Assembly: GCF_027925245.1 (NCBI RefSeq)
Contig: NZ_BSDP01000001.1
Coordinates: 682,001-746,000 of the forward strand
Origin: Agromyces rhizosphaerae
GTDB lineage: Bacteria > Actinomycetota > Actinomycetes > Actinomycetales > Microbacteriaceae
Direction: 5' to 3'
DNA: 64,000 nt
The first letter of the stretch is position 1; every line of letters begins with the position of its first letter. Positions 24,810-33,602 of the stretch are shown piece by piece. The translations under genes were made by a program, and so were the position numbers. The notes under the pieces are model-generated. The model had not been told where the DNA came from and did not search any database. It saw nothing but the letters and a program-made list of their open reading frames with translations.

Positions 24810-27377
24810 CTACGCCGCCGCGGCGAGCGGCGCGGCGGGCGCGGGCGACACCACGAGCGCGTCGTCGCGGGCGTCGACGCGCACGGCGCCGTCGCCGTCG
24901 GACACGGAGCCCGCGACGAACAGGTCGGCGATGCGGTCGTCGACCTCGCGCTGGATGAGGCGGCGCAGCGGACGGGCGCCGTATTCCGGCTCGTACCCGT
25001 GCGCAGCGAGCCACGACACCGCAGCATCCGTCACCTCGAACCCGACCCCGCGCGCGCCGAGCCGCGCACGCGTCGCCTCGAGCATTAGACCCACGATCGC
25101 CGCGATCTCGTCAGACGACAGCTTCTGGAACAGCACGATCTCATCGATGCGGTTCAGGAACTCGGGGCGCATGGCCTCGCGCAGCTTCGACATCACGCGG
25201 GCGCTCACATCAGAGGACGACGCGAACCCAGAGGCATCCGTCGACGCCACGAAGCCCAGCGCGCCCGAGCGCGAGGCGAGGAACTCCGACCCGAGGTTCG
25301 AGGTCATGATGACCACGGTGTTGCGGAAGTCCACGACGCGGCCCTGGCCGTCGGTGAGGCGGCCGTCGTCGAGCACCTGCAGCAGCAGGTTGAACACGTC
25401 GGGGTGCGCCTTCTCGATCTCGTCGAACAGCACGATCGAGTAGGGGTTGCGGCGCACGCGCTCGGTGAGCTGGCCGGCCTCGTCGTAGCCGACGTAGCCG
25501 GGAGGGGCGCCGACCAGGCGCGACACGGTGTGGCGCTCGCCGAACTCCGACATGTCGAAGCGCACGATGGCGCCCTCGTCGTCGAACAGCGAGGCCGCGA
25601 GGGCGCGCGCCAGCTCGGTCTTGCCGACGCCGGTCGGTCCGAGGAAGAGGAACGAGCCGACGGGCCGGCCCGCGTCGCCCATGCCGGTGCGGTTGCGGCG
25701 CACCGAGCGGGCCACGGCGGCGACCGCGTCGTCCTGCCCGATCACGCGGGAGTGCAGCTCGGCCTCGAGGCCGGCGAGGCGCTCGCGCTCGCCCTCGGTG
25801 AGGCGACTGATCGGGATGCCCGTGGCGCGCGACACGACCGCCGCGATCTCGGGCTCGTCGATGACGGCGTCGCCAGAGGCACGGCGAGCGGATGCCTCCC
25901 CCGACGTCACCTCGTCGAGCCGGCCCTGCACGCGGCCGATCTCGTCGCGAATCCGCGAGGCGGCCTCGTAGTCCTCGGCCTGCACGGCGTGGTTCTTGTC
26001 GGCCTCGAGCTCGCCGAGCCGCGAGACCAGCGCCGATACGTCGACCTTCGCGCCGAGGCGCAGCCGCAGCCGCGCGCCGGCCTGGTCGATCAGGTCGATG
26101 GCCTTGTCGGGCAGCACACGATCGGTGAGGTAGCGGTGGCCGAGTTCGACGGCTGCGCGCAGCGCGGCATCCGTGTACTCGACGCCGTGGTGCTCCTCGT
26201 ACGCGGGCTTCAGCCCCTGGAGAATGAGGATCGCGTCCTCCACAGACGGCTCGCCGACGCGCACCGGCTGGAACCGCCGCTCGAGCGCGTGGTCCTTCTC
26301 GATGGTGCGGTACTCGCTGAGCGTGGTGGCGCCGATGAGGTGCAGGTCGCCGCGCGCGAGGCGGGGCTTCAGGATGTTGCCCGCATCCATGCCGCTGCCG
26401 TCACCGGGGCCGCCGGCGCCGACGACGGTGTGCACCTCGTCGATGAAGACGATGAGCTCGCCCTTCTGCGACGCGATCTCCTCCATGAGCTTCGTGAGCC
26501 GCTCCTCGAAGTCGCCGCGGTAGCGCGTGCCGGCGACCATGGCGGGCAGGTCGACGGCGACGACGCGCTTGCCGAGCAGCTGCTCGGGCACGTCGCCCGC
26601 GACGATCGCCTGGGCGAGCCCCTCGACGATCGCGGTCTTGCCGACGCCCGCCTCGCCGATCAGCACGGGGTTGTTCTTCGTGCGGCGGCTGAGGATCTCG
26701 ACGGTCTGCTCGATCTCGTTCGCTCGCCCGATGACCGGGTCGAGCCCGCCGTCGAGCGCGAGCGCCGTCAGGTCGGTGCCGAACCTGTCGAGGGTGGGGG
26801 TGGCGGATGCCTCTGAGCTGCCGCCCTCCGCAGTCGGCTGCCCGTCGGGCGCGACCGTCTCGCGCACGCCCTGGGTGAGCGCCTCGGCCGTGACACCGGC
26901 GCGCGCGAGCACCTGGCCCGCGGGGGCATCCGTGTTGATGACGAGCGCGAAGAAGAGGTGCTCGGGCTCGATGTAGGTCGATCCGTTGGAGCGCGCCACC
27001 TGGTAGGCGTGGAACAGCGCCCGCTGCGCGGACTGGGTGATGTTGGCCGCGTCGACGTCGGCGGTGACGGATGCCGCGGGCAGCCGCGCCTCGGTCGCCC
27101 TGACGATGGTCTCGGGGTCGACGCCGACGCGCCCGATCGCCTGCGCGACGGTCTCATCGTCGACGATGACGCGCAGCACGTGCAGCGCGTCGAGCTCGGT
27201 CTGCCCGCGCCCGAGCGCGAAGCGTCCGGCGCGCTGCAGAATGCCCTGCGTGCGCGCGGTCAGGAAGCGGCTGAGGTCGATCGACCGTGCCTGCCGCGCC
27301 TGCTCGCCCGCGAGGTACCGGGCGAGGAACTCATCGAACGAGTTGCCGCCGGTCTCGGGGTTGAAGTCGTTGGGCAC
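24810..27377 (-). CDS. ClpC-like AAA+ unfoldase (ATP-dependent Clp subunit)
   Basis: This 855-aa HSP100 protein starts at a GTG with AGGAGG upstream. Order: divergent Clp N-domain (about 35-175), first AAA+ module with Walker A GEAGVGKT (241-248) and Walker B FIDEVH (311-316), a short UVR-like middle segment ([12 protein letters not shown]) instead of the long ClpB M-domain, then a second AAA+ module with GPTGVGKTE and a sensor region ending [11 protein letters not shown]. The tripeptide LGF in SGALGFVAS sits where ClpC/ClpA/ClpX carry the ClpP-docking loop. It may therefore feed ClpP as well as refold. A perfect HspR operator upstream makes it a heat-shock gene. Confidence 0.93.
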   Translation of the reverse strand: MPNDFNPETGGNSFDEFLARYLAGEQARQARSIDLSRFLTARTQGILQRAGRFALGRGQTELDALHVLRVIVDDETVAQAIGRVGVDPETIVRATEARLPAASVTADVDAANITQSAQRALFHAYQVARSNGSTYIEPEHLFFALVINTDAPAGQVLARAGVTAEALTQGVRETVAPDGQPTAEGGSSEASATPTLDRFGTDLTALALDGGLDPVIGRANEIEQTVEILSRRTKNNPVLIGEAGVGKTAIVEGLAQAIVAGDVPEQLLGKRVVAVDLPAMVAGTRYRGDFEERLTKLMEEIASQKGELIVFIDEVHTVVGAGGPGDGSGMDAGNILKPRLARGDLHLIGATTLSEYRTIEKDHALERRFQPVRVGEPSVEDAILILQGLKPAYEEHHGVEYTDAALRAAVELGHRYLTDRVLPDKAIDLIDQAGARLRLRLGAKVDVSALVSRLGELEADKNHAVQAEDYEAASRIRDEIGRVQGRLDEVTSGEASARRASGDAVIDEPEIAAVVSRATGIPISRLTEGERERLAGLEAELHSRVIGQDDAVAAVARSVRRNRTGMGDAGRPVGSFLFLGPTGVGKTELARALAASLFDDEGAIVRFDMSEFGERHTVSRLVGAPPGYVGYDEAGQLTERVRRNPYSIVLFDEIEKAHPDVFNLLLQVLDDGRLTDGQGRVVDFRNTVVIMTSNLGSEFLASRSGALGFVASTDASGFASSSDVSARVMSKLREAMRPEFLNRIDEIVLFQKLSSDEIAAIVGLMLEATRARLGARGVGFEVTDAAVSWLAAHGYEPEYGARPLRRLIQREVDDRIADLFVAGSVSDGDGAVRVDARDDALVVSPAPAAPLAAAA

Positions 27378-27397
27378 CTGGGGTCCTCCTGTGCAAA

Positions 27398-27418
27398 CTT
27401 GAGTGTGGTGTACTCAAG
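27398..27418. promoter_or_regulatory. HAIR operator for HspR
   Basis: CTTGAGT-N7-ACTCAAG matches the HspR-associated inverted repeat consensus exactly, 21 bp upstream of the Clp ATPase start codon. HspR represses dnaK and clp genes in actinobacteria and is released by heat stress. The surrounding 27378-27494 must also hold the promoter. Confidence 0.93.
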
Positions 27419-27494
27419 TTCAACGCAGCGTCGGGACAGGTATTCCTTGCTCGAGTCAACCCTGTCGAGGGCGCCCAGTGGTGGCAGACGGACC

Positions 27495-28610
27495 TTAGGC
27501 CAGCGGCAGCTCATGGGCCGGCGCAAGCAACTCAACGCGCCACCGGCCCTCACCGGACCTCTTGCGCGCCCGGACCTGACCAACTTTCCCGTAGGCCTCT
27601 CTGACGTTCTGTGCGACCTCCGCCAGCGCGGCCCGCGTGCGCTTCGTCTCCTTCGACGGGACAGGAGACTTGGTCTTCGCCGTAGCAAACGCCCGATCCG
27701 ACCGCGCGACTATGCGCGCTACGTCCTCTTCATTCGGCCTTGGATTCACTCCAAGCCGGAAGGGGGCTACTACTGACGTCACAGATTCGGTGAGCAGGTC
27801 GTCCCAAGTGGCTTCATGGTGCGCGTTGGGTGACCCATGGTGAGGCACTTTGAACAAGGACGCCTTCCCGTTCGGCTGGTGGGAGTCAGCAACGGCTTGC
27901 CAGCCAGACCCGACGGGCCCAATCGTCAGGTCGGCGCCAAGAAGAACTCGAATGTCACCAACCTCTAGCCAAAGAGCCACCGAGTATTCGTTGGGATCAC
28001 CTGCCGATAGCCGCTTCCGTTCCTGCACGGAGCCCGCTCCTGCGGCAACGTTTGCCCTTGCCTTTGCGACCGCTATGTCGGAGGGCGAGAGAGCTACCAC
28101 GTCGACGTCGGCGGCGCCCGCGGAGCTACGCCGTTGCCAGACGGTTCGTTGCTGAACAGCCTCAAGCCAGGGCGCTCGACCGTCGGGAAAGCGCCCTCTG
28201 GACGCGACCTCTTCCATCACTCCTCTGATCTCGTCGCGAACGGATGAACCAACCTGAGCCTCAATGTCCTCGTCAGTCTTCACTGCAGCAAAGAACTCTC
28301 TCCCCGTGAATGCGGCGGACGACAAGTACTGAGCTTCGGCAGCTTCGGCGTAGAGCCGCCCAATTCCTGCGATGTGATCGTCATGGGCGTGGGTCCCCAC
28401 GACCAGCTTCACCTGCGTAGCGACATCGACCTCAATGGATTCGAGATAGTCAAGGACAGGATGACGTTGTGTTCTTTGCTCTATGCAGGAGTCAACCGTG
28501 ATCCACTCCCCGGCACCAACGTGGACTAGGACCGCCTCGCCCTTCCCTGGCCCGAAGAGAGAAACCTCAATCTCGTCCGGTTCGGGACCCGTTCCCCCCA
28601 GAGCTGCCAT
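27495..28610 (-). CDS. ComEC-like metallo-beta-lactamase-fold hydrolase
   Basis: This 371-aa soluble protein has the metal motif HAHDDH (His74, His76, Asp78, His79), later GDIRVLLGADL and the KVPHHGS segment, which together are typical of the MBL domain of the DNA-uptake protein ComEC/Rec2, a predicted nuclease. No membrane helices are present, so it is a free-standing cytoplasmic relative. It is the last gene of a tight three-gene operon (start overlaps the preceding stop by 1 nt) of lower GC and different codon use than its surroundings. It is a likely effector of an unrecognised accessory, possibly defence, system. Confidence 0.88.
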   Translation of the reverse strand: MAALGGTGPEPDEIEVSLFGPGKGEAVLVHVGAGEWITVDSCIEQRTQRHPVLDYLESIEVDVATQVKLVVGTHAHDDHIAGIGRLYAEAAEAQYLSSAAFTGREFFAAVKTDEDIEAQVGSSVRDEIRGVMEEVASRGRFPDGRAPWLEAVQQRTVWQRRSSAGAADVDVVALSPSDIAVAKARANVAAGAGSVQERKRLSAGDPNEYSVALWLEVGDIRVLLGADLTIGPVGSGWQAVADSHQPNGKASLFKVPHHGSPNAHHEATWDDLLTESVTSVVAPFRLGVNPRPNEEDVARIVARSDRAFATAKTKSPVPSKETKRTRAALAEVAQNVREAYGKVGQVRARKRSGEGRWRVELLAPAHELPLA

Positions 28611-29185
28611 TAATCGATGAGCCCCTCAAGAGACGCAGCCAACGCATCTGCCCGCTCTTGCTGGCTTCGAACCTCCGCCTCAGTCCACCTCCCCAGACGC
28701 CGAAGGCGAACGGAACTGGTTCGGCTGGGCAAGCCACGCGCTCTACCTACTGTCCGGACCGTCACGTAAAGCACGTCTCCCGGGACGACCTCGTCACCAA
28801 TCTGTGACTGCAGGAAATCAGCCATTACAGGTTCGATGTCCTGGTCGTCGGACCGGAGTTCCACAGTCACGACATCATCCTCTGTATCAACAACGATCGC
28901 CGTCCAGGACTGCAGTCCAGCTACTCGATACTCGGTTGGCCGGACGGTGATCCCGCGAGGCGACTCCGAGAGAACAGCTCTGTAGGCTTTCGCAAGTTGG
29001 GTATCTGCCGTGATGTCTGTTGCAGCACTACTGGGTGGTTGTGAGCCCACACGAGAGTCGCCAGCGTGCCGAGTATTGGCACCGCGCTCGACCACCTGCT
29101 TCAGTCGGCGCTCGATCAATGTCGACTCGTCATGGCTGGGGATCGTTGAGTATTGCGTCGTCTGTTCCACTGCCGTTGAGCTCAT
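28610..29185 (-). CDS. Unrecognised protein, middle gene of the MBL operon
   Basis: This 191-aa protein has a polar, apparently disordered first 65 residues and then a beta-rich domain (about 75-165: LQSWTAIVVDTEDDVVTVELRS … VVPGDVLYVTVRTVG) that looks like a small beta-barrel, ending in a charged helix. No catalytic motif or known family is recognised. It overlaps the upstream gene by 4 nt and the MBL gene by 1 nt. By position it may be an adaptor or regulator for the MBL enzyme. Confidence 0.78.
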   Translation of the reverse strand: MSSTAVEQTTQYSTIPSHDESTLIERRLKQVVERGANTRHAGDSRVGSQPPSSAATDITADTQLAKAYRAVLSESPRGITVRPTEYRVAGLQSWTAIVVDTEDDVVTVELRSDDQDIEPVMADFLQSQIGDEVVPGDVLYVTVRTVGRARGLPSRTSSVRLRRLGRWTEAEVRSQQERADALAASLEGLID

Positions 29186-29937
29186 TGCTTCTCCTGGAAT
29201 TGAAGGACGGTGGTCAAGACGTCGCCGGCCCTACCGAGAGATGCGGCCCATTCACCAGTAAGCACCCTCATGGCGATGTGACGCTTGTCCAAAGTTGGCT
29301 CTACGTCTGGATCCCTTGGCCCATTGCCAGCCAGAGCCTCCTCGCGGCTCGCAGGATGGGAAGGGACCAAGGTCAAATCAAAGTGGTCATTGACAGCGAC
29401 GAAAACTGCCTGCTCAACCTTGAACGAAGGCTCTATCTGAAGTTGAACTCGGCCCCCGTATCCGTCAGTTCGAACACCCCATAGCGTGGCGCTTCGCGTC
29501 CCCGGCAAATGAAGAAGGTCGGCCCAATCGTCTTTGGGAACTATGCGGTCCCCGATTCGGTGAAGCGCGGACGCCGACTCGACGCTGGCATGAAAGTAGC
29601 GATTGATACCCAATGCGCCGACTGGAGCCTGATCCAACACTCGCAGCACACCCAGCATCACATCGCGAAGACGCGGAAACTCTTCAACTGATGCAGTCGT
29701 CACTTGGAATGTGTCTGGTGTTACATGGACCTCGAGCCAGTCCATCGAGAACGACGCGATGTCTCGCGCAATGAGCTCTACAGCAGCGTCGCCCACTTCG
29801 ATGTCCCCGACCAGCTCTGCAGCTTTGAACCACGCAGGCGAGACGATCGAGGGCGCAAAGACACCGCGCACCACAAGGCTGAGACCCTCTAGCGCAATCC
29901 TATTCTCGACCACTGGAGCCCCTCGTCTACGCACCAC
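29182..29937 (-). CDS. Unrecognised protein, first gene of the MBL operon
   Basis: This 251-aa soluble protein starts at a GTG (29937); the initiation region lacks a clear Shine-Dalgarno site. It is alpha/beta with alternating hydrophobic strands (LEVHVTPDTFQVTTAS, GRVQLQIEPSF) and a segment ALGINRYFHASV near residue 110. I cannot assign a family. It overlaps the next gene by 4 nt, so the three proteins are made together. Codon use is less GC-biased than in neighbouring housekeeping genes, a sign of transfer. Confidence 0.75.
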   Translation of the reverse strand: MVRRRGAPVVENRIALEGLSLVVRGVFAPSIVSPAWFKAAELVGDIEVGDAAVELIARDIASFSMDWLEVHVTPDTFQVTTASVEEFPRLRDVMLGVLRVLDQAPVGALGINRYFHASVESASALHRIGDRIVPKDDWADLLHLPGTRSATLWGVRTDGYGGRVQLQIEPSFKVEQAVFVAVNDHFDLTLVPSHPASREEALAGNGPRDPDVEPTLDKRHIAMRVLTGEWAASLGRAGDVLTTVLQFQEKQ

Positions 29938-30258
29938 CCGGTGAGGAGGTGTCTCCCCACAATAGGATAGAAGCGCGCGCCACGACTCAAGTTACTCGAC
30001 TACATCCCGGCGCTGACCCCACAGGTTGTTGCAGCGCACAGCAGATCAGTTGTGCTCGCAGCGTCTCACCTTGGCTGGCGACCAGCGGCGGCCCTGCCCC
30101 ACGCGACGGCGAGATAGGGCAGGCCGCGCGCTCTAACTTGTCGGCCTCAGACAGCGGACACTCGATCACGTCCGCAGTTCGAGCAACTCCGGACTCTACG
30201 ATATATCGTTGACATATCGTCGAGACCCACCAGGGCCCCGCACAACGGGAGGTCGATC
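29938..30258. other. 321-bp divergent intergenic region
   Basis: No gene is supported. It separates the minus-strand MBL operon from the plus-strand padR gene, is noticeably richer in A+T than its surroundings, and must contain both promoters. The right end holds the candidate PadR operator. No repeat of families A-C is present. Confidence 0.7.
30199..30221. promoter_or_regulatory. Candidate PadR operator
   Basis: The palindrome CGATATATCG (30199-30208) is followed by a near copy ATATCG (30214-30219), about 40-60 bp before the padR start. PadR-family repressors commonly bind AT-rich inverted repeats in their own promoters, so autoregulation is likely. Confidence 0.55.
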
Positions 30259-30828
30259 ATGAGCGGTTCATTCACGGGCGAAGGGTTCCCCGGAGCATCC
30301 GGTAGCTGGGGCCGAGGAGGCCAAGGCCCGAATCTCTGGGAGGCCATGGAGCAGCTGCGCGGCATGTTCGAGCAGAAGGTCGGCCCGCGCATGGGCAAGG
30401 GCGACGTGCGCACTGCGGTGCTCGCGCTGCTCGCCGAGCAGCCGATGCACGGGTACCAGATCATCAGCGAGATCGCCGAGCGCAGCGGCGGCACCTGGAA
30501 GCCGAGCGCCGGATCGGTGTACCCCACGCTGCAGCTGCTCGCCGACGAGGGGCTCATCAGCGCCGAGGAGTCGGGCGGGCGCAAGACGTACTCGCTCACC
30601 GAGGCGGGGAAGGTCGAGGCGGAGGCATCCGCTGACCGAACCCCGCCGTGGAAGACGTCGAGCGGGCGCGACTTCGGCGCCGGCGGCAAGCTGCCGAAGG
30701 CCGGCATCGAGCTGGCGCAGGCGGCGGCGCAGGTCGGACGCACGGGCACGCCCGAGCAGGTGGACCAGGCGGTCGAGGTGCTCGAGGAGGCGCGGCGGAA
30801 GTTGTACGGGATACTCGCCGAGGGGTAA
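30259..30828 (+). CDS. PadR-family transcriptional regulator
   Basis: The product is 189 aa. After a Gly-rich start there is the PadR winged helix (about 45-115): VLALLAEQPMHGYQIISEIAERSGGTWKPSAGSVYPTLQLLADEGLI, and a C-terminal helix that would dimerise. GGGAGG precedes the ATG. No transporter is adjacent, so it may mainly regulate itself or genes elsewhere. It is high in GC, unlike the flanking island genes. Confidence 0.92.
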   Translation: MSGSFTGEGFPGASGSWGRGGQGPNLWEAMEQLRGMFEQKVGPRMGKGDVRTAVLALLAEQPMHGYQIISEIAERSGGTWKPSAGSVYPTLQLLADEGLISAEESGGRKTYSLTEAGKVEAEASADRTPPWKTSSGRDFGAGGKLPKAGIELAQAAAQVGRTGTPEQVDQAVEVLEEARRKLYGILAEG

Positions 30829-30896
30829 GACACCCTGCTCGAACGAGAAGTGGCGAGGCTACTCGCTTCATAGTCGCAGACTCGTTGCAGTAGTCG

Positions 30897-31463
30897 ATGG
30901 GAAGCAGGCTGGCACTGCAAATGGGCGCGGAGTGGCTATTGGGCACTTCTCACGTGGCACTGCGCGACTATGGACAAATGGAGAGAGACGGCGAGGACCA
31001 ATCGCTCGCGGGTCTGCTCGACGTGGACGCGGTGCGGGCGACCATCGATGATGTGGTGGCGGCGATGTTCGCGATACCGGAGGGCGAACAGCGATTCCCA
31101 CGGGGGTGGTGGCCGAGCGCCTGCTGCGAGCCAGCCGCGACGGCGATCGCAGGTGTGTTGAGTGACCGAGGGCTCGGCGAGTGGATGCTCGTGTCGGGCA
31201 AGCGACCCGGCGAATCGAACGGTCACATGTGGGTCGAGCTCCGGGAAGCCTCGGGCGTCGCGATCTACGCCATCGACGTCACGTTGGATCAGATGAGTGA
31301 GTTCGATTCGCCGTTCGTCGGTGAGGGGCCGTCACCGGCCGCGCAGGTCTTCACGGAGCAGCGAGGGGTGTGGCGCCTCTACGAGTGGCCGTACATCGGG
31401 GATGAAGGCGGTCCATTCCTTGAGAACCTGCGGCAGGTGCGAGAAATACTGCGGGACAAGTGA
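30897..31463 (+). CDS. Transglutaminase-like Cys-His-Asp protein, tentative
   Basis: The product is up to 188 aa; the start is uncertain (ATG at 30897, 30921 or 30978, none with a convincing ribosome site). Candidate catalytic residues occur in the order and spacing of papain/transglutaminase folds: Cys in WPSACCEPAA (about residue 76), His in NGHMWVEL (about 110) and Asp in YAIDVTLDQ (about 125). No signal peptide is seen. Function and family are not certain. A perfect hairpin follows the stop. Confidence 0.7.
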   Translation: MGSRLALQMGAEWLLGTSHVALRDYGQMERDGEDQSLAGLLDVDAVRATIDDVVAAMFAIPEGEQRFPRGWWPSACCEPAATAIAGVLSDRGLGEWMLVSGKRPGESNGHMWVELREASGVAIYAIDVTLDQMSEFDSPFVGEGPSPAAQVFTEQRGVWRLYEWPYIGDEGGPFLENLRQVREILRDK

Positions 31464-31487
31464 ACGACTCGCTCATGGCGAGTCGTT
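31463..31487 (+). terminator. Hairpin directly after the transglutaminase-like gene
   Basis: A perfect 10-bp stem AACGACTCGC / GCGAGTCGTT with loop TCATG begins at the last base of the stop codon. It is probably the transcript end for this gene. Confidence 0.75.
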
Positions 31488-31660
31488 CCGAGCGGGTCGC
31501 ATCTCTCTTGTGTCCTCGACGGGAGACGCCGCACCTCTTCGACACAGTCATTGCACTCGCGGAGGCGCAGGCGACCGATCGAAACGACCGGAGCCCCTGA
31601 CCGGATCGGGCGATGCTCGTTGTTTCGTCGGACCCGCTCGGCGAGCAAGCACCCGTAGCT

Positions 31661-32416
31661 TCAGAGCGCCAATTGGAGTGCGGCGATCCCGGTACCTACG
31701 ATCGTGGCAAGCCCGACTACAGCTGCGCCAACGATACGTGCGCGGGTCCAGGACCCTGGCGCCGTGTCCGCTGGTGCGGTCGTTGCGGTGCCGCTGTCGG
31801 CAGCCTGAGCGATGTTGACTCGATTCCCGTGTCCGTTAATGACGAAGTTCACGGCGTTAGCTGCTTGAACAGCTGATGGAAGCATCTGTCCTTGCGGAGT
31901 CGACGAGCGCAACTCTGCGATGAGTTCTGCGAGTCGAGTCCGAATCTGGTCGAGAACGCCTACGACCGAAATCGAGCTGACCGTCCAATACAGCGCGGTG
32001 ATCTGTCCTCTAGCGCCGCCCGTTCCATTCATGTAGCGCACGACGAGTGCGGCACCAGGCGGTGTCAGCTGAACCGCCCGATCCCCCTTGGGATGCTCGA
32101 TCATCGCCCGGAGTTCACGGACTCCCATTGTCAGTGGAACCAGCTCATCGAGCTCTCCGTCGACGAAGTCCGGCAGATCCATCGTCGAGATCGTCTGGTG
32201 CTTGATGACGCCGCCAGAAACTACCCGATCGATTTGGATCGGCGCATTGACCTTGCGGTAGTGCGGAAGCTCGTCGCCGTTCCGATATCCGCGAAGCTCA
32301 GCGGCTGCCCAGTCACGCAACTCCGCGGACCCCGCGTTTCCGCCTAGCAGGATCAGCTTACGAAGCAGCGCCTCAAGCGGCTTCTCCGCGAGAAGATCCC
32401 GCTCAATCTGTGCCAT
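31661..32416 (-). CDS. AbiTii-domain abortive-infection protein
   Basis: The product is 251 aa from the ATG at 32416 (GTG/TTG starts further upstream are possible). The N-terminal segment LLRKLILLGGNAGSAELRDWAAAELRGY followed by LPHYR matches the AbiTii family of phage-resistance proteins. The chain ends in one membrane helix (about residues 228-250), so the protein is probably tail-anchored at the membrane. AbiTii proteins are thought to act in abortive infection; the mechanism is not known to me. It lies alone within the lower-GC island. Confidence 0.8.
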   Translation of the reverse strand: MAQIERDLLAEKPLEALLRKLILLGGNAGSAELRDWAAAELRGYRNGDELPHYRKVNAPIQIDRVVSGGVIKHQTISTMDLPDFVDGELDELVPLTMGVRELRAMIEHPKGDRAVQLTPPGAALVVRYMNGTGGARGQITALYWTVSSISVVGVLDQIRTRLAELIAELRSSTPQGQMLPSAVQAANAVNFVINGHGNRVNIAQAADSGTATTAPADTAPGSWTRARIVGAAVVGLATIVGTGIAALQLAL

Positions 32417-32570
32417 GAGGTTGGTTGGCCGTCTACCCACGCTCAAAGTATCGCCGCGAGCGCCGACACGACGAGAACGCGCCGCAGAGGCTCTCAGTAG
32501 ATTCCCGCTCCACTAGACCGCTCGCGAGACGAGTCGAAAGTCTCGATTGCGCCCTCGACGAGCACCCCAG

Positions 32571-33584
32571 TTAGCGGTCCAGGCCCTCCGACACGTTCAC
32601 CACGACGACCTTGTTCGCGCTCGGTTCGCGCTGGCCGATGGTCAGTGCCGCCTCGGCGTCAGCGAGCTCGAAGCGGTGGCTGATGCAGCTGTCGACGTCG
32701 ACGCGGCCGTCGGCGATGAGGCCGAGCGCCGCCGGGTACGTGTTCGCGTAGCGGAACTGGCCCATGAGGGTGAGCTCGCGGCCCTGCACCAGACCGACCG
32801 GGAGGCGGTACTCGTCGGCGCCCATGCCGATGAGCACCACGCGGGCCGCGGGCGCGGCGGCGCGCAGGCCGGCGGCGAACGCGTCGGGGTGGCCCGAGCA
32901 CTCGAGCACGACGTCGAACTCCTCGCCATCCGCGGGCGCTGCGAAGCGGAGGCGGCGGGCGAGTTGCATCCGCCGCTCGTTCACATCGGTGACCACCACC
33001 TGCTCGGCGCCCTGCGCCCGCGCGACCTGGGCGGCGAAGAGCCCGACCGGGCCCGCGCCGATCACGAGCACCCGCGCCCCGACGCCAATGCCCGCCTTGC
33101 GGGCGGCGGCGACGCCCACCGACACCGGCTCGGCCATGGCCGCGCGCTCGGCGCGCATGCCGGCGGGCGCCGGGTGCGCGAACGCCGCCGGCACGACCAC
33201 GTAGTCGGCGAGGCTGCCGTCGATCGGCGGCGTCGCATGGAAGCGCACCGCCGGGCAGAGGTTGTAGCGGCCGGCGCGGCACTGGGCGCAGGTGCCATCG
33301 GGGATGCCCGGTTCGATGGCCACGACCCGGCCGACCAACCCCGGGTCGACGTCGGCACCGACCTCGACCACCGAGCCCGCCGACTCGTGGCCCAGCACCA
33401 TGGGCGCGTCGACCACGTAGCGGTCGATACGCCCGTGACGGTAGTAGTGCACGTCGGACCCGCAGACACCGGTCGCCTCGACCTTGACGAGCACCTCCCC
33501 CGCCGCCGGGACAGGAATGGGACGTTCTTCGATACGGAGGTCTTGGACTCCGTGGAGCACGGCGGCTCGTTGCATCCGATTCAT
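32571..33584 (-). CDS. Zinc-dependent sorbitol/xylitol-type dehydrogenase
   Basis: This 337-aa medium-chain dehydrogenase has catalytic zinc ligands Cys and His-Glu (GVCGSDVHYY, then GHESAGSV), and structural Cys residues are reduced to CAQC plus LC. The NAD-binding motif VIGAGPVGLFAAQ lies around residue 172-184. The HYYRHG after the first Cys is typical of sorbitol/L-threonine-type polyol dehydrogenases. It is the last gene of the first CUT1 ABC operon (18-nt gap), so it probably oxidises the polyol or sugar derived from that uptake. Confidence 0.93.
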   Translation of the reverse strand: MNRMQRAAVLHGVQDLRIEERPIPVPAAGEVLVKVEATGVCGSDVHYYRHGRIDRYVVDAPMVLGHESAGSVVEVGADVDPGLVGRVVAIEPGIPDGTCAQCRAGRYNLCPAVRFHATPPIDGSLADYVVVPAAFAHPAPAGMRAERAAMAEPVSVGVAAARKAGIGVGARVLVIGAGPVGLFAAQVARAQGAEQVVVTDVNERRMQLARRLRFAAPADGEEFDVVLECSGHPDAFAAGLRAAAPAARVVLIGMGADEYRLPVGLVQGRELTLMGQFRYANTYPAALGLIADGRVDVDSCISHRFELADAEAALTIGQREPSANKVVVVNVSEGLDR

Positions 33585-33602
33585 TTCAAGCTCCTCTGGT
33601 TC

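Noticed and set aside
24304..25014. Several frames with repeated TEYAKCG / ALCVLG peptides, also near 5107-5343, 8050-8325 and 59443-60490
   Set aside because: These are translations of the 51-bp palindromes; the repeated peptide is a by-product of the repeat and not a protein family.
29949..30212. Short frame (87 aa) in the divergent region before padR
   Set aside because: No ribosome site, no conserved features and composition unlike a protein; the region is better explained as promoters.
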